From assembly GCA_016709875.1 (NCBI GenBank), contig JADJLZ010000005.1, positions 62,001 to 126,000 on the forward strand: a DNA stretch of 64,000 bases. The letters run 5' to 3'. This DNA is from Planctomycetota bacterium. Its GTDB lineage: Bacteria; Planctomycetota; UBA1135; GCA-002686595. The notes below the pieces were generated by a model. The model ran no database searches, had not been told where the DNA came from, and worked only from the letters and a program-made list of their open reading frames with translations. Positions 15,912 to 25,312 of the stretch are shown in pieces (the first letter of the stretch is position 1; each line of letters opens with the position of its first letter). A program made the translations under genes and the position numbers.

Positions 15912-18107
15912 CTATTTCGCGTCCTCGCGCAGGAAGCCGCGGCCGTCGAGCTTCCACTGCGCGTCGAACCAGCCCGTCGCGAGCACGCCGCCGTCGCCCT
16001 TCGCGAGCACTCCAGGCCCGAAGATCGTGTAGTCGGGGTAGCCGACGCCCGAGACGAAGTACGCGGTCGTGTAGCCAAGGCGCGTGCCCTTCGGACCGGT
16101 ATCGCCGACGAGGCCGAAGAGCTCGCCCTGCTGCGTCGAGGGGTAGACGGCGAGTGTGACGAGGCCGTCGCCCCGCCACTCGCGCTCGCCGAGCTTCACG
16201 CTCCCGCGGCGGACCTGCACGGGCGCGTCCTTCCCGACGCGTTCCTTCCAGACGCGGTTCGTGTCCGCGTTGCCGTAGAGGATCGCGTTGCACGACTCGC
16301 GCTTCAGGCCGAGGTACTCGGTGTCGGAGACCAGGCGCGCGCGGCCATTTCCGCGGTACCACCAGATCTCGGAGTCGCAGCGCGCGCGCTCGTAGAGCTC
16401 GCGGTTCTCCTCGGGCGTGCCCTGCGTGCCGTAGACGAGCACGAAGTGGCGCCGGAAGGCGCGCTTGAAGGGGCCGGAGAACTCGGGCGTCTTCTCGCCA
16501 GGCGGCACGCTTACCGCCTCCGCGCCGATCTGCATGCGGCGCACGTTCTTCGCCTCGGGCACGAGTTCGCCCTTCGCTCCGCGCTGCAGCGTCACCTCCG
16601 CCGGCTCGCCGTAGCGCTCGAGCTGCAGCACGGCGACGAGCCCGTTCGTCGCGTTCACTGAAGGATCGACGGAGAGGAAGTGCAGGCGCTCGTCGACGGG
16701 CCGCGGCTTCGCGCTGCGGAAGAGCTCGAAGATCTCCGGCCAATCGACGCAGTCCGCACCGCTCGCGCGATCGCCGTCCCACCAGTGGCCGGCGCCCTCC
16801 TGGTAGTGCACCTGCGGCGGATGGCCAGCGGCGGAGAGCGCCTTCTCCATCATCTGCGCTTCGCTGACCGGCACGTTGTCGTCGGCCGTGCCGTGGAGGA
16901 TGAAGGTCGGGATCTGCACGAGGTTGTCGAGCAGCGTCAGCGTGCGCGAGGACGCGTCCGCGTCCTGCCAGCGCTCGGCGAGTTCGCCCTTCGGCCGGCC
17001 GCCGTAGCTGTCGAAGCTCGACCAGCCGGCGCTCGGCGCGATCGCGGCGAAGGCATCGGGGTCGTTTGCGGCGAGGCTCCACGTGCCGTGTCCGCCCATC
17101 GAGTGCCCGGTGAGGTAGAGCGCGTGCGGGATCTCGCCGAAGGCGGCACGCAACGCCTCGTACGCGTTCGTGCGGCCCCAGTCCTGCCAGTCGAAACCGA
17201 ACTGGCGGCGATTGGTGGGGGCGAGGATCGTGAACTCGGGCTTGCCGGAGTACGAGCTGATCTGTCCCCAGCAGTCGACGCCCGCGCCGTGCAGCGAGAG
17301 CACGACGGCCTGCTGCTCCTTCGTCGCCGGCCGCAGCGCGTATTCCTGCACGGAGTCGTCCTCATCCGACACGAAGGTGCAGCGCCGCGGACCGCCGGCC
17401 TCGCGCGCGGGGAGTTCCCAGCGGTACGCGGCGCCGTCGAGTTCGACCTCGAACGTCGCGCGCGCGCCGCTCTCGAACGCGAGTTTGCGCACGCTGAGCG
17501 GCGCGAGAGTCTCGCCGAAGGCGCTGCGCGCCTCCTTCGAGGCGTTGACGACGAGCAGTCCCGCCGGCGCGCGGTCCGGCGTGCGATCGGGCAGCGTCAC
17601 GTCCCAGCTGGCGACGAAGAGCTCCTTCTCCGGCATCCACAACTCCAGCCGGCACGAGCCGCGCACGCCGGCGACGAACACGTCGTTGCGGCCCTGCTTC
17701 AGCGCGACCGGCACGCCGCCGAAGCCGAGCGAGTAGGGATCGCCGACGAAGCCCGAGCCGTTGACGTAGAGCTGCGAGGCTCCGGGGAGCTTCGCCATCC
17801 AGACGCCGTCGGCCGGCGCCTCGATCGCCGTGTACGCCCAGCCGATCGAGCCCTCGAGCGTGCCGTCGTCCTTCGCCTGCGCCTCCTTCCAGACGCAGTC
17901 CTTCTCCTGCTCGCCGCGCAGCACCTCGTCCTTCTTCGGCGGCGCCGCGTCGCGCGCGAGGAGATGCTTCGCGAAGACCGCATCGGGCCGCAGCGGCCGG
18001 CGGCCGGATTTGTCGACCGGCTCGATCACGAGCCAGTTCTTCGGGACGATCGAATCGGACACGGGCGCCGCGCAGCCGAGCGCGGCGAGGAGCACGAGAG
18101 CCAGCAT
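15912..18107 (-). CDS. secreted alpha/beta-hydrolase (feruloyl-esterase or S9-like)
   Basis: The 731-residue protein has a signal with a possible lipobox (LALVLLAALGCAAP). Residues ~80-250 are beta-rich, with sugar-binding-like strands (VWMAKLPGASQLYVNGSGFVG). The hydrolase core runs ~265-450 with nucleophile Ser336 in TGHSMGGHG, the acid in HGTADDNVPV and His in EGAGHWWDGD. About 280 further residues form a C-terminal domain. Proteins of this plan are extracellular esterases or peptidases; substrate unknown. It follows the GT-C gene by 10 nt, so both belong to one transcript with the DUF1570 gene. Confidence 0.82.
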   Translation of the reverse strand: MLALVLLAALGCAAPVSDSIVPKNWLVIEPVDKSGRRPLRPDAVFAKHLLARDAAPPKKDEVLRGEQEKDCVWKEAQAKDDGTLEGSIGWAYTAIEAPADGVWMAKLPGASQLYVNGSGFVGDPYSLGFGGVPVALKQGRNDVFVAGVRGSCRLELWMPEKELFVASWDVTLPDRTPDRAPAGLLVVNASKEARSAFGETLAPLSVRKLAFESGARATFEVELDGAAYRWELPAREAGGPRRCTFVSDEDDSVQEYALRPATKEQQAVVLSLHGAGVDCWGQISSYSGKPEFTILAPTNRRQFGFDWQDWGRTNAYEALRAAFGEIPHALYLTGHSMGGHGTWSLAANDPDAFAAIAPSAGWSSFDSYGGRPKGELAERWQDADASSRTLTLLDNLVQIPTFILHGTADDNVPVSEAQMMEKALSAAGHPPQVHYQEGAGHWWDGDRASGADCVDWPEIFELFRSAKPRPVDERLHFLSVDPSVNATNGLVAVLQLERYGEPAEVTLQRGAKGELVPEAKNVRRMQIGAEAVSVPPGEKTPEFSGPFKRAFRRHFVLVYGTQGTPEENRELYERARCDSEIWWYRGNGRARLVSDTEYLGLKRESCNAILYGNADTNRVWKERVGKDAPVQVRRGSVKLGEREWRGDGLVTLAVYPSTQQGELFGLVGDTGPKGTRLGYTTAYFVSGVGYPDYTIFGPGVLAKGDGGVLATGWFDAQWKLDGRGFLREDAK

Positions 18108-18117
18108 GCGCGAGATC

Positions 18118-19899
18118 CTACTGCACGAGCGCCTGCAACTCCTCGGCGCGCACCTCGTTCGGCACGGACTCGGCGAGGCGGCCGAGCTGCTCTTGCGCGC
18201 GCGCGAGGTTCTGGTGCAGCTGCGCGGAGAGCACGACCCAGGCGCGCTCGTCGGGGCGCGGCAGCCGCTGTCCGGCCGCGTGGCCGAGCTGCGCGACGAA
18301 GGGCGGCTGGTGCGCGACCGCCTCTTCGAGCAGTGCCGCCGCGCGCGTCCAGTCCTTCGCCTCGAGCGCCGCCTGCGCCTCGGGCACGTACCAGGTGCGG
18401 AAGGGCGCGCTCCAGTCGGCCGGGCGGATGCGCGGCATGCCGCGCGGCAGCGGCTGGTTCACGAACCAGCCCGCGACGAGCAGCACGAGCGCACAGGGAC
18501 CGAGCTTCGTCCACGCGCGCGTGCGCAGCGCGCAGGCGCACTCGAGTAGCGCGAGCGCCGCGAAGGGGACGAGCAGCGCGATCCACGGCGCGCGGAAGCG
18601 CGAGAGCACGTAGAAGGAGACGAGCGGTGTGAACGCCGCGAACGCGAGCGCATAGAGCGGCGCGAGCGCAACGAAACGCCGCAAGCCGAGCAGCAGTCCG
18701 AGGACGGCGAGCGGCGCGACGATCCCGAAGCCGAATGGGAGCCAGCGCAGCGCGCGGCTGTAGCTCCCGAGGACATACAGGTTCTCGTTGTTCGGCATCT
18801 CGTACCAGCTCCACGTCCAGCGGAACTTCGAGCCGAGCTGCCGCAGCCAGCTGCCGACGCCCGAGTGCGTCGCGAGCGTGGGCGCGACGACGGCCGAGAG
18901 CTTGTCGCGGCTCTCGTGCAGGATGCCCGTCAGGTAGCGCGAGTCGGCCACGAAGCCCGCCTGCGGCTCGAAGTCGGCCGTGTTGGCGCACACGAAGGCC
19001 AGCGCGCCGACGCTCGAGGTCGAGGTGAGCGGCGCGCCGACGATCGCGTTGCGCACGAAGGCCGGCGAGAGTGCGAGCAGCGCGGAACCCGCAAAGAGCG
19101 TGAATCGCGAGAGTGCCGGCTTCCACGCTGCGCGCTCACGCCAGGCGTACGCGAGCGCGAGCAGCGGCGCCACGAGGACGAAGGTCGAGTTGGTCAGCAG
19201 CGCGAGCCCGAACACGAGCCCGAGCGCGCACCAGCGGCCGGGCGCGCGGCTCTCGCAGGCGCGCAGCGCAAGCCAGAGGAGCAGCACGCTCTCGAACGTG
19301 ATCAGCGCCGTGCGCAGCAGCAGGAACTCGTACATCAGGATCGGCGCGCATCCGAGGAAGAGCACCGCCGCCGCGAGCCCGCCCGTCTCGCCGAGCGCGC
19401 GGCTCCCGATGCGCCAGACGAGCAGCCCGCTGAGCACGCCGAGCAGCATCTGCCAGGCGAAGACGAAGCGCGGATCGGGCCCGGCGAGCGCGTACGTGAC
19501 GGCGATCGCGTACGGATAGAGGGGCTCCTGGTGGAAGACGCCCGGCCCGTACCAGCGGTTCCAGATCGCGGCCGCGGGATCGGGCGCCGCCGCCGCCTCG
19601 CGCGTCCAGGGATCGTCGGGGTACTCGCGAAAATAGCGCCCGGCGATCGTGCGGCGCCAGTCGAGCGTCGGATGCGGCGCGGCGCGGTTCAGCCAGTCCC
19701 CGGCGGCGAGCCCTTTGGCCCACTCGTCGAAGAAATGCATGTCGGACTCGACCCAGCGGTGCTGCAGGAGGCACGGCCCGCCGCGCAACTCGAAGTACAC
19801 GGACAGCCGGAGCGTGAGCGCCCCAAGCACAATCAGAAGCCCGACGGCGACACGTCGCGCTCGCAGCCACTCGTCCACGGCTTCGATTTCGCCGCTCAC
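18118..19899 (-). CDS. GT-C/PMT-like polytopic membrane glycosyltransferase homologue
   Basis: The 593-residue protein has about ten membrane helices (VAVGLLIVLGALTLRLSVYF, WQMLLGVLSGLLVWRIG, LALLTNSTFVLVAPLLALAYAW and others). The first loop contains ESDMHFFDEWAKGL, an acidic loop as in family 39 enzymes, which transfer sugars from lipid carriers outside the membrane. The last ~110 residues are soluble and helical with a TPR-like pattern (AQAALEAKDWTRAAALLEEAV). The GTG start overlaps the DUF1570 stop by 4 nt (GTGA). Donor and acceptor cannot be read from sequence. Confidence 0.75.
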   Translation of the reverse strand: MSGEIEAVDEWLRARRVAVGLLIVLGALTLRLSVYFELRGGPCLLQHRWVESDMHFFDEWAKGLAAGDWLNRAAPHPTLDWRRTIAGRYFREYPDDPWTREAAAAPDPAAAIWNRWYGPGVFHQEPLYPYAIAVTYALAGPDPRFVFAWQMLLGVLSGLLVWRIGSRALGETGGLAAAVLFLGCAPILMYEFLLLRTALITFESVLLLWLALRACESRAPGRWCALGLVFGLALLTNSTFVLVAPLLALAYAWRERAAWKPALSRFTLFAGSALLALSPAFVRNAIVGAPLTSTSSVGALAFVCANTADFEPQAGFVADSRYLTGILHESRDKLSAVVAPTLATHSGVGSWLRQLGSKFRWTWSWYEMPNNENLYVLGSYSRALRWLPFGFGIVAPLAVLGLLLGLRRFVALAPLYALAFAAFTPLVSFYVLSRFRAPWIALLVPFAALALLECACALRTRAWTKLGPCALVLLVAGWFVNQPLPRGMPRIRPADWSAPFRTWYVPEAQAALEAKDWTRAAALLEEAVAHQPPFVAQLGHAAGQRLPRPDERAWVVLSAQLHQNLARAQEQLGRLAESVPNEVRAEELQALVQ

Positions 19900-21473
19900 T
19901 CGCGTTTAGGTTCCTGGATAGCCGCGACGAAGGTCTTCCAGGCTGTCTCGAGTTCGTCGAGGTCGACGCCCTGCGTCGCCCTTGCGAGCGCTGCCTGGCG
20001 CACGGCGAGGCCGGCTTTGGCGCGCGCCTCCTTGTCCTTGGACTTGCCCTGCTCCTCGAGCTTGGCGAGCTCGGCTGCGTAGCCCGATTTCAACTCGGCG
20101 AAGTAGGTCGGGAGGAGCTGCGCCCACTCCGGCCGCTTGGCGACGACCTCGCTCTTGCGCAGGAAGTAGATCAACGACCAGCCCTCGGCGTAGCAGACAT
20201 AGGGGTTGGCGTAGTACTGCGGCTGCTCGTAGGTGACGAGTTCGCGCAACGGGACGTGATTGCCGGTCTTGATCGCGTTCTGGATCGTGCGCACGCGCCA
20301 GGGATTCGGGCCGATCGAGCGCACCTTGCCGTCCTTGATCGTCGCGCCCGAGAAGAAGTCGCCGTGGCCCTCGTTGAACCAGGAATGCGGCGGCAGCTCC
20401 CCGGTCGAGTAGTGGATGTATTGGTGGAAGGCCTCGTGGTAGAGCGCGATGAAGGTGTTCGCGTCGCTGATGTGGTGCGCCTTGTCCTGCGTCTCTGCGT
20501 CGTAGAGCACGAGCTCCTCGTCCTCGTAGTTCCAGTAGCCGGCCGACTGCGGCGGGCCGCCGTAGGAGAGGTACTCGTCGCGGCTCTTGCAAATGCGCAC
20601 GGCCGAGACGCTCGTCACCGGCGTCTCGGAGGGGAAGAGCTGCTCGTATTCCTTCCGGAGCAGTTCGAGGTCACGAATGATCTTGCGCACGAGCGGCTGG
20701 TCGGGCGTGTCGTAGAGCACGATGTAGTTGAGCGTGTCCTCGACCTTCCAGCCGCGCACCAGCGCCAGGCGCACGTCGACGCGGTGCTCGACGCCGCTCA
20801 GGGACTTGCGCGCGTAGATCTGCTCGACCTTCGCGCGGTTCTTGCCTTCGGGTTCGCCGATGTCGAAGTGCTCGGCTGTGTGGCGCCAGATCTTCTGTTC
20901 CTCGCCCATGTCCTTCTCGTCGCACTGGCCGAGCACGGCGATCGTGCGCTGCTCGTTCTCGTAGGCACAGATCCAGGTCGCGGGTCCGTTCTTGGGCGGC
21001 TCGAGCTCGAACTCGCGCACCTTGCAGCCTTCGCGGTCCTTGCCCGGCTTCGCGTCGCCGAGCTTGTAGCCGCGCAGCCGCTGCTCGACGAAGCTCTCGA
21101 TGCTGTCGATCGGCTTGGGCGCCTTGGGATCCGGTTTGGCTTCGGGCTTTGCCTCGGGCGCGTCGTCGCCACCGCCGGACGGGGGGGGATCGCCCTCGCC
21201 CGTGCGCGCGGCGCGCTTCGGCGCGCGTTCGATCCACACGATGCACATCTCGGGTCGAACGCGCTTGCGCTTCTTCGTGTCGTCGGGAACCTTCTCGCCG
21301 AAGTCGAGCACGATCTGCTCCTCGTTCGGCTGCGTCGGGATCGCCTCGTAGGTTCGGGCGCGCGGGAAGGAGAGCCCCAGATCGGGGAAGCGTTCGGTGG
21401 TGTATCCACCCTGTGCGGCGAGTAGCGGGGCGGTCGTGGCGAGCGCGAGCAGGCTTCGGAGCGCGGAAGACAT
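19896..21473 (-). CDS. secreted DUF1570-like putative metallopeptidase
   Basis: The 525-residue protein begins at the ATG at 21473 with a signal peptide (LRSLLALATTAPLLAAQ). A low-complexity Pro/Lys/Glu stretch (~95-125) precedes a globular part. The zinc motif is HEAFH in FIALYHEAFHQYIHYSTGELP, followed by WFNEGHGDFFSG, where the Glu could be the third ligand. This HEAxHQ plus WxxEG arrangement is that of DUF1570 proteins of planctomycetes, whose substrates are unknown. It heads a three-gene minus-strand operon and is divergent from threonine dehydratase by 66 bp. Confidence 0.72.
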   Translation of the reverse strand: MSSALRSLLALATTAPLLAAQGGYTTERFPDLGLSFPRARTYEAIPTQPNEEQIVLDFGEKVPDDTKKRKRVRPEMCIVWIERAPKRAARTGEGDPPPSGGGDDAPEAKPEAKPDPKAPKPIDSIESFVEQRLRGYKLGDAKPGKDREGCKVREFELEPPKNGPATWICAYENEQRTIAVLGQCDEKDMGEEQKIWRHTAEHFDIGEPEGKNRAKVEQIYARKSLSGVEHRVDVRLALVRGWKVEDTLNYIVLYDTPDQPLVRKIIRDLELLRKEYEQLFPSETPVTSVSAVRICKSRDEYLSYGGPPQSAGYWNYEDEELVLYDAETQDKAHHISDANTFIALYHEAFHQYIHYSTGELPPHSWFNEGHGDFFSGATIKDGKVRSIGPNPWRVRTIQNAIKTGNHVPLRELVTYEQPQYYANPYVCYAEGWSLIYFLRKSEVVAKRPEWAQLLPTYFAELKSGYAAELAKLEEQGKSKDKEARAKAGLAVRQAALARATQGVDLDELETAWKTFVAAIQEPKRE

Positions 21474-21539
21474 GCGCTTGTTGTAGCCGGAGGCGTGCGA
21501 TCCGGCCACGGACACCTAGAATGGCGCGCCCGACCCCGC

Positions 21540-22769
21540 ATGAGCCCGAACTTCGCACAAATCGCGCTCGACGAGGCGCTCGAGCGCATCCGCGCCGCGG
21601 CCGAGCGCATCCGTCCGCACGCGCGGCGCACGCCGACCGTCTACTCCTACACCTTCAGCGAGAGCTCGGGCTCGGACGTCTGGCTCAAGCTCGAAAACCT
21701 GCAGCGCACGGGCTCGTTCAAGCTGCGCGGGGCGCTGAACAAGATCCTGCTGCTCGAACCCTCCGAGCGCGCGCGCGGCCTCGTCGCGGCGTCGGCCGGC
21801 AACCACGCGCAGGGCGTGGCGCTCGCGGCGCGCATCAGCGGTGCCAGCGCAACGATCGTGATGCCGCGCGGCACGCCGCTCAACAAGGTGCAGCGCACCG
21901 AGGGCTACGGCGCGCAGGTTCTGCTCGAGGGCGAGAGCTACGACGAGTCGCAGGCCGCAGCGACAGCGCTCGCCGCCGCGCGCGGCGCGACGCTCGTGCA
22001 TCCCTTCGACGATCCGCACGTGATCGAAGGCCAGGGCACGGTCGCGCTCGAGATCCTCGAGGAGGTGCCGGACCTCGACACGCTGGTCGTGCCGATCGGC
22101 GGCGGGGGACTGATCTGCGGCATCGCCCTCGCGCTCAAGGCGCTCGCGCCGCAAGTGCGCCTGGTCGGCGTGCAGGCCAGCGGTGCCGCGCCAATGGTTC
22201 ACTCCTTTGCCTCGAAGCAGCGCGAGACAGTGGACTCGCCGCGCACGATCGCCGACGGCATCCGCGTCGGCGCGCCGGGCGAGCACACTCTGCCGCTCGT
22301 GCTGCGCCTTGTGGACGAGTGCGTCAGCGTGGACGAGCCCGAGATCGCCGAAGCCGTCTTCCAGACGCTCGAGAAGTCGAAGCTCGTCGCGGAGCCCGCC
22401 GGCGTCGTGGCCATCGCGGCGCTCGTCGCGGGCAAGGTGTGCGGGGCGAAGAAGGTCTGCGCGCTCGTCTCGGGCGGCAACATCGATCTCAACCTGCTCG
22501 CGCGCTTCATCGAGAACGGCCTCTCGAACGCAGGGCGCTACCACCTGCTCAAGCTGCGCCTGGCGGACACGCCGGGCGAACTCTCGCGCGTGCTCGCGCT
22601 GCTCGGATCAGCGCACTGCAACGTGCTCGACGTGCAGCACTACCGCTCGGGCTGGAAGGTGCCGCTGGGCGCCGTGGACGTGGAGATCCTGCTCGAGACG
22701 CGCCGCGCGGACCATGGACGCGAAGTCGAGCGCGAACTCGCTGCGCACGGCTTCGAAGTGCACGCCTGA
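21540..22769 (+). CDS. ilvA: threonine/serine dehydratase with C-terminal ACT-like domain
   Basis: The 409-residue protein is a fold-type II PLP enzyme that deaminates threonine to 2-oxobutyrate (isoleucine synthesis or catabolism). Lys61 in RTGSFKLRGALNK forms the internal aldimine; the phosphate-binding loop is VVPIGGGGLICG; SAGNHAQGVA is the conserved Asn loop. The tail from about residue 335 (YHLLKLRLADTPGELSRVLALLG) is a single ACT-like domain, as in the shorter TdcB/IlvA forms. The single ACT-like domain leaves open whether isoleucine feedback acts. The ATG at 21540 is preferred over in-frame upstream codons because homology begins here. Confidence 0.92.
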   Translation: MSPNFAQIALDEALERIRAAAERIRPHARRTPTVYSYTFSESSGSDVWLKLENLQRTGSFKLRGALNKILLLEPSERARGLVAASAGNHAQGVALAARISGASATIVMPRGTPLNKVQRTEGYGAQVLLEGESYDESQAAATALAAARGATLVHPFDDPHVIEGQGTVALEILEEVPDLDTLVVPIGGGGLICGIALALKALAPQVRLVGVQASGAAPMVHSFASKQRETVDSPRTIADGIRVGAPGEHTLPLVLRLVDECVSVDEPEIAEAVFQTLEKSKLVAEPAGVVAIAALVAGKVCGAKKVCALVSGGNIDLNLLARFIENGLSNAGRYHLLKLRLADTPGELSRVLALLGSAHCNVLDVQHYRSGWKVPLGAVDVEILLETRRADHGREVERELAAHGFEVHA

Positions 22770-22794
22770 GCGGCGCACACCTCGCCCGCTCCGC

Positions 22795-23544
22795 TCAGCG
22801 ACCGCCCGGCATGCCGCCGGCATCGCCCATCGGGTCGAAGGGCTTCTCCTTGTAGCCGGCGGGCACGTCGTAGATTCCGGCCGGGGCTTCCTTCTCGGTC
22901 GCCGAGACGAGGTCCTCGATCGTCTTCTGCTCGCCCCCGGGCAGCGACTGCGTCTTTTCGCTGTGCACGGGGAAGCCCTGGAGCTTCTTCAGCTCGGGGC
23001 CGAGCTGCTTGTGGGCCGGATTCATCGTCATCATCGACGAGTACATCTCGTTGAAGCCGCTGATGTCGGACTTGAGGTCCTTCGTGGTCCAGACGATCTC
23101 CTTGGAGAAGACCTTGGTGCCCTTGCTCAGAGTGATCTCGTAGCGCTTCGCGCTCCACTCACCGAATTTCTGCTCCTCGTCCTTGGGTTCGACCTTCGCG
23201 TCCAGCACCTGGCCGCCCAGCATCTGGTCGATCATCCCCGCAGCCTCGGGCGGCACGTACTTCTTCAGGTCGAACGGCAGGTCGATCGCCGTCCAGGTCT
23301 TGGCCTTCTCGTCGAGCAGGATCAGCTTCTTCTGGTCGAGGCGCACGATCGCCGTGTTCTCGTCGGAGACGATGTGCAGGCGGTCCTTCGCCAACCAGAG
23401 GGTCGACTTGCTGTCCTTGGCGGGCACGACCTGGCCGTTCATCTTGGTCGCGTCCGTGTGGACCTTCCTCACGATCTCGAGATCGGCGAAGGCGGGAGCG
23501 CACAGGAGCGCGAGAAAGGATGCGACGAGGGCCAGTTGCTTCAT
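22795..23544 (-). CDS. secreted DUF4412-like protein, paralogue A
   Basis: The 249-residue protein has a signal peptide (MKQLALVASFLALLCAPAFA) and a beta-strand-rich body typical of DUF4412/LolA-like folds: STLWLAKDRLHIVSDEN, AIVRLDQKKLILLDEKAKTW, FSKEIVWTTKDL. The C-terminal part ends KEAPAGIYDVPAGYKEKPFD and a Gly-Met tail. The family function is unknown; the fold suggests binding of a hydrophobic ligand in the periplasm. It is clearly homologous to the gene at 25313, which lies beyond the HAF-repeat gene. It converges with ilvA. Confidence 0.65.
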   Translation of the reverse strand: MKQLALVASFLALLCAPAFADLEIVRKVHTDATKMNGQVVPAKDSKSTLWLAKDRLHIVSDENTAIVRLDQKKLILLDEKAKTWTAIDLPFDLKKYVPPEAAGMIDQMLGGQVLDAKVEPKDEEQKFGEWSAKRYEITLSKGTKVFSKEIVWTTKDLKSDISGFNEMYSSMMTMNPAHKQLGPELKKLQGFPVHSEKTQSLPGGEQKTIEDLVSATEKEAPAGIYDVPAGYKEKPFDPMGDAGGMPGGR

Positions 23545-23733
23545 GGAGGGTGCCTTTGGTTGGCGCGAGCCTAGCAAGTGCGCGCCTGCGCCGTCGGGCT
23601 CCCCGCGCGCTGCCTGGGGATGCCGATCCGAATCCAGCGACTGGACGGGCGGGGTGTGCTACCCCTGATCCCGCGCGCTGGAGCGGGTTCGCGCGTCTTG
23701 CACTCCGCTTGCCGGTGCGCGCCGGAGCCCCCC

Positions 23734-25302
23734 ATGCGCCCGATCCTCTTCGCGTCGCCCTTCGCTCTCTTCTCCCTCGTCCCCGCGCACGCCCAGGGTG
23801 CGCACTTCAGCCCGCTGCCGCTCGGCGCACCTGGCACAGGCTACCTGGAGCCGACGGGCGTCTCCGCGGATGGGCAGGTCGTCGTCGGCGGTTCGTACCT
23901 CGTCAGCAGCGGCAACCGCGCGCAGCGCTGGCGCAACGGACTGGGCTTCGACTACCCCGGCCCTTCGGTGGGGAACATCGCGAGCTGGTGCTCTGGTCTC
24001 TCGGCGGACGGAACGGTGATCTCCGGCGGAAACGGCCATGCGGTCTTCGGCGACCTCGAGGGCTGGATGCGCTACGGCTCGAGCGCGGGCCACGTTGGAT
24101 CGCCTCCGGGACACAACACGAGCGACTGCACGAACGTCGCCGCCGGCGGTGTCGTCAGTGTCGGCTACGGAGGCTTGCAATCGAATCCGAACCTGTTCGA
24201 GGCGGCGCGCTACACCGAACAGGGCGGCTGGACGAACCTCGGCTTCCTTCCCGGCGGCAACGATTCGAAAGCCACCTGCTGCTCGGCCGACGGCTCGCTG
24301 GTCTCGGGCTGGAGCACGAACGCGCAGGGCGTCGCCGCGGGTTTCGTCTGGAACGCAGCGAGCGGTATGAGCTCGATCGGCAACTTGCCCGGCGGAAACC
24401 AGTGCGAACCGCACACGATGAGCTTCGATGGCAGCGTGATCGTGGGCATCGACTGGGTCGGGACTCCCGCGCACGGCTTCCGCTGGACGGCGAGCGGCGG
24501 CATGAACGACCTGGGTCTGCTCCCCGGCGGGAGCGGCTGCTGGATCTCGGGCCTCAGCGACGACGGTGCGGTCGCGACGGGCTACGACGACGACGGATTC
24601 ACGGACGAGGCGGTGATCTGGGACTCCGCTCACGGCCTGCGCAAGCTGCGCGAACTCCTGCTCGCGCAGGGGCTCGGCTCCGAGTTCTCCGGCTGGGACT
24701 TCTTCTCGGCCGACTGCATTCGCGGAACCGGGCCGTGGTACATCGCGGGCATCGGCGGCTTCGGCGGATACTACGAGGCCTTCCTCGTGCGACTGGATTC
24801 GCTCGAGCCCGCGGCCGGATCCTCGATGTGCGCGGGGGACGGCTCGGCTGCAGCTCCCTGTCCGTGCTCGAACAGCGGCGCGACCGGTCGCGGTTGCGCG
24901 AACTCGCAGTCTGGAAGCCAGGGCGCGCTGCTGCAGGCCTTCGGCACTCCAGCGCAGGACGACGTCGTGCTGTCGGCGAGCGGCGTGCTCCCGACCGCGC
25001 TGTGCATCTTCCTGCAGGGAACGACGACACTCGGCGCGTCCGCGGCCTTTGGCGACGGGTTGCGCTGCGTCGGAGGCTCGCTCAAGCGCCTCGCCTCGCA
25101 CAGCGCAGTCAACGGGGCGACGTCCTACCCTTCCGCGGGCGAGCCCTCGATCCGCGTGCGCTCAGCCATGCTCGGCGACACGCTCCCAATGGGGGCGCTG
25201 CGGCACTACCAGGTCTACTACCGCGATCCCTCGGCGAGCTTCTGCCCTGCTCCGCAGGGCGGCACCTTCAACATCTCGAGCGGCATCACGATCCAGTGGT
25301 GA
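23734..25302 (+). CDS. secreted HAF-repeat protein with planctomycete-type Cys-rich C-terminal module
   Basis: The 522-residue protein has a signal peptide (MRPILFASPFALFSLVPAHAQ). Residues ~35-330 hold repeats of about 40-60 residues with the pattern W/G..LG.LPGG..S...S.DG..V.G (GWTNLGFLPGGNDSK, GMSSIGNLPGGNQCE, GMNDLGLLPGGSGCW), i.e. the HAF extracellular repeat. The C-terminal ~150 residues are a separate module (SMCAGDGSAAAPCPCSNSG, GRGCANSQSG, FGDGLRCVGG) seen at the ends of many secreted planctomycete proteins, perhaps for surface attachment. Function is unknown, probably cell-surface. It lies between the two DUF4412-like paralogues on the other strand. Confidence 0.75.
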   Translation: MRPILFASPFALFSLVPAHAQGAHFSPLPLGAPGTGYLEPTGVSADGQVVVGGSYLVSSGNRAQRWRNGLGFDYPGPSVGNIASWCSGLSADGTVISGGNGHAVFGDLEGWMRYGSSAGHVGSPPGHNTSDCTNVAAGGVVSVGYGGLQSNPNLFEAARYTEQGGWTNLGFLPGGNDSKATCCSADGSLVSGWSTNAQGVAAGFVWNAASGMSSIGNLPGGNQCEPHTMSFDGSVIVGIDWVGTPAHGFRWTASGGMNDLGLLPGGSGCWISGLSDDGAVATGYDDDGFTDEAVIWDSAHGLRKLRELLLAQGLGSEFSGWDFFSADCIRGTGPWYIAGIGGFGGYYEAFLVRLDSLEPAAGSSMCAGDGSAAAPCPCSNSGATGRGCANSQSGSQGALLQAFGTPAQDDVVLSASGVLPTALCIFLQGTTTLGASAAFGDGLRCVGGSLKRLASHSAVNGATSYPSAGEPSIRVRSAMLGDTLPMGALRHYQVYYRDPSASFCPAPQGGTFNISSGITIQW

Positions 25303-25312
25303 GCCGCGCGCG

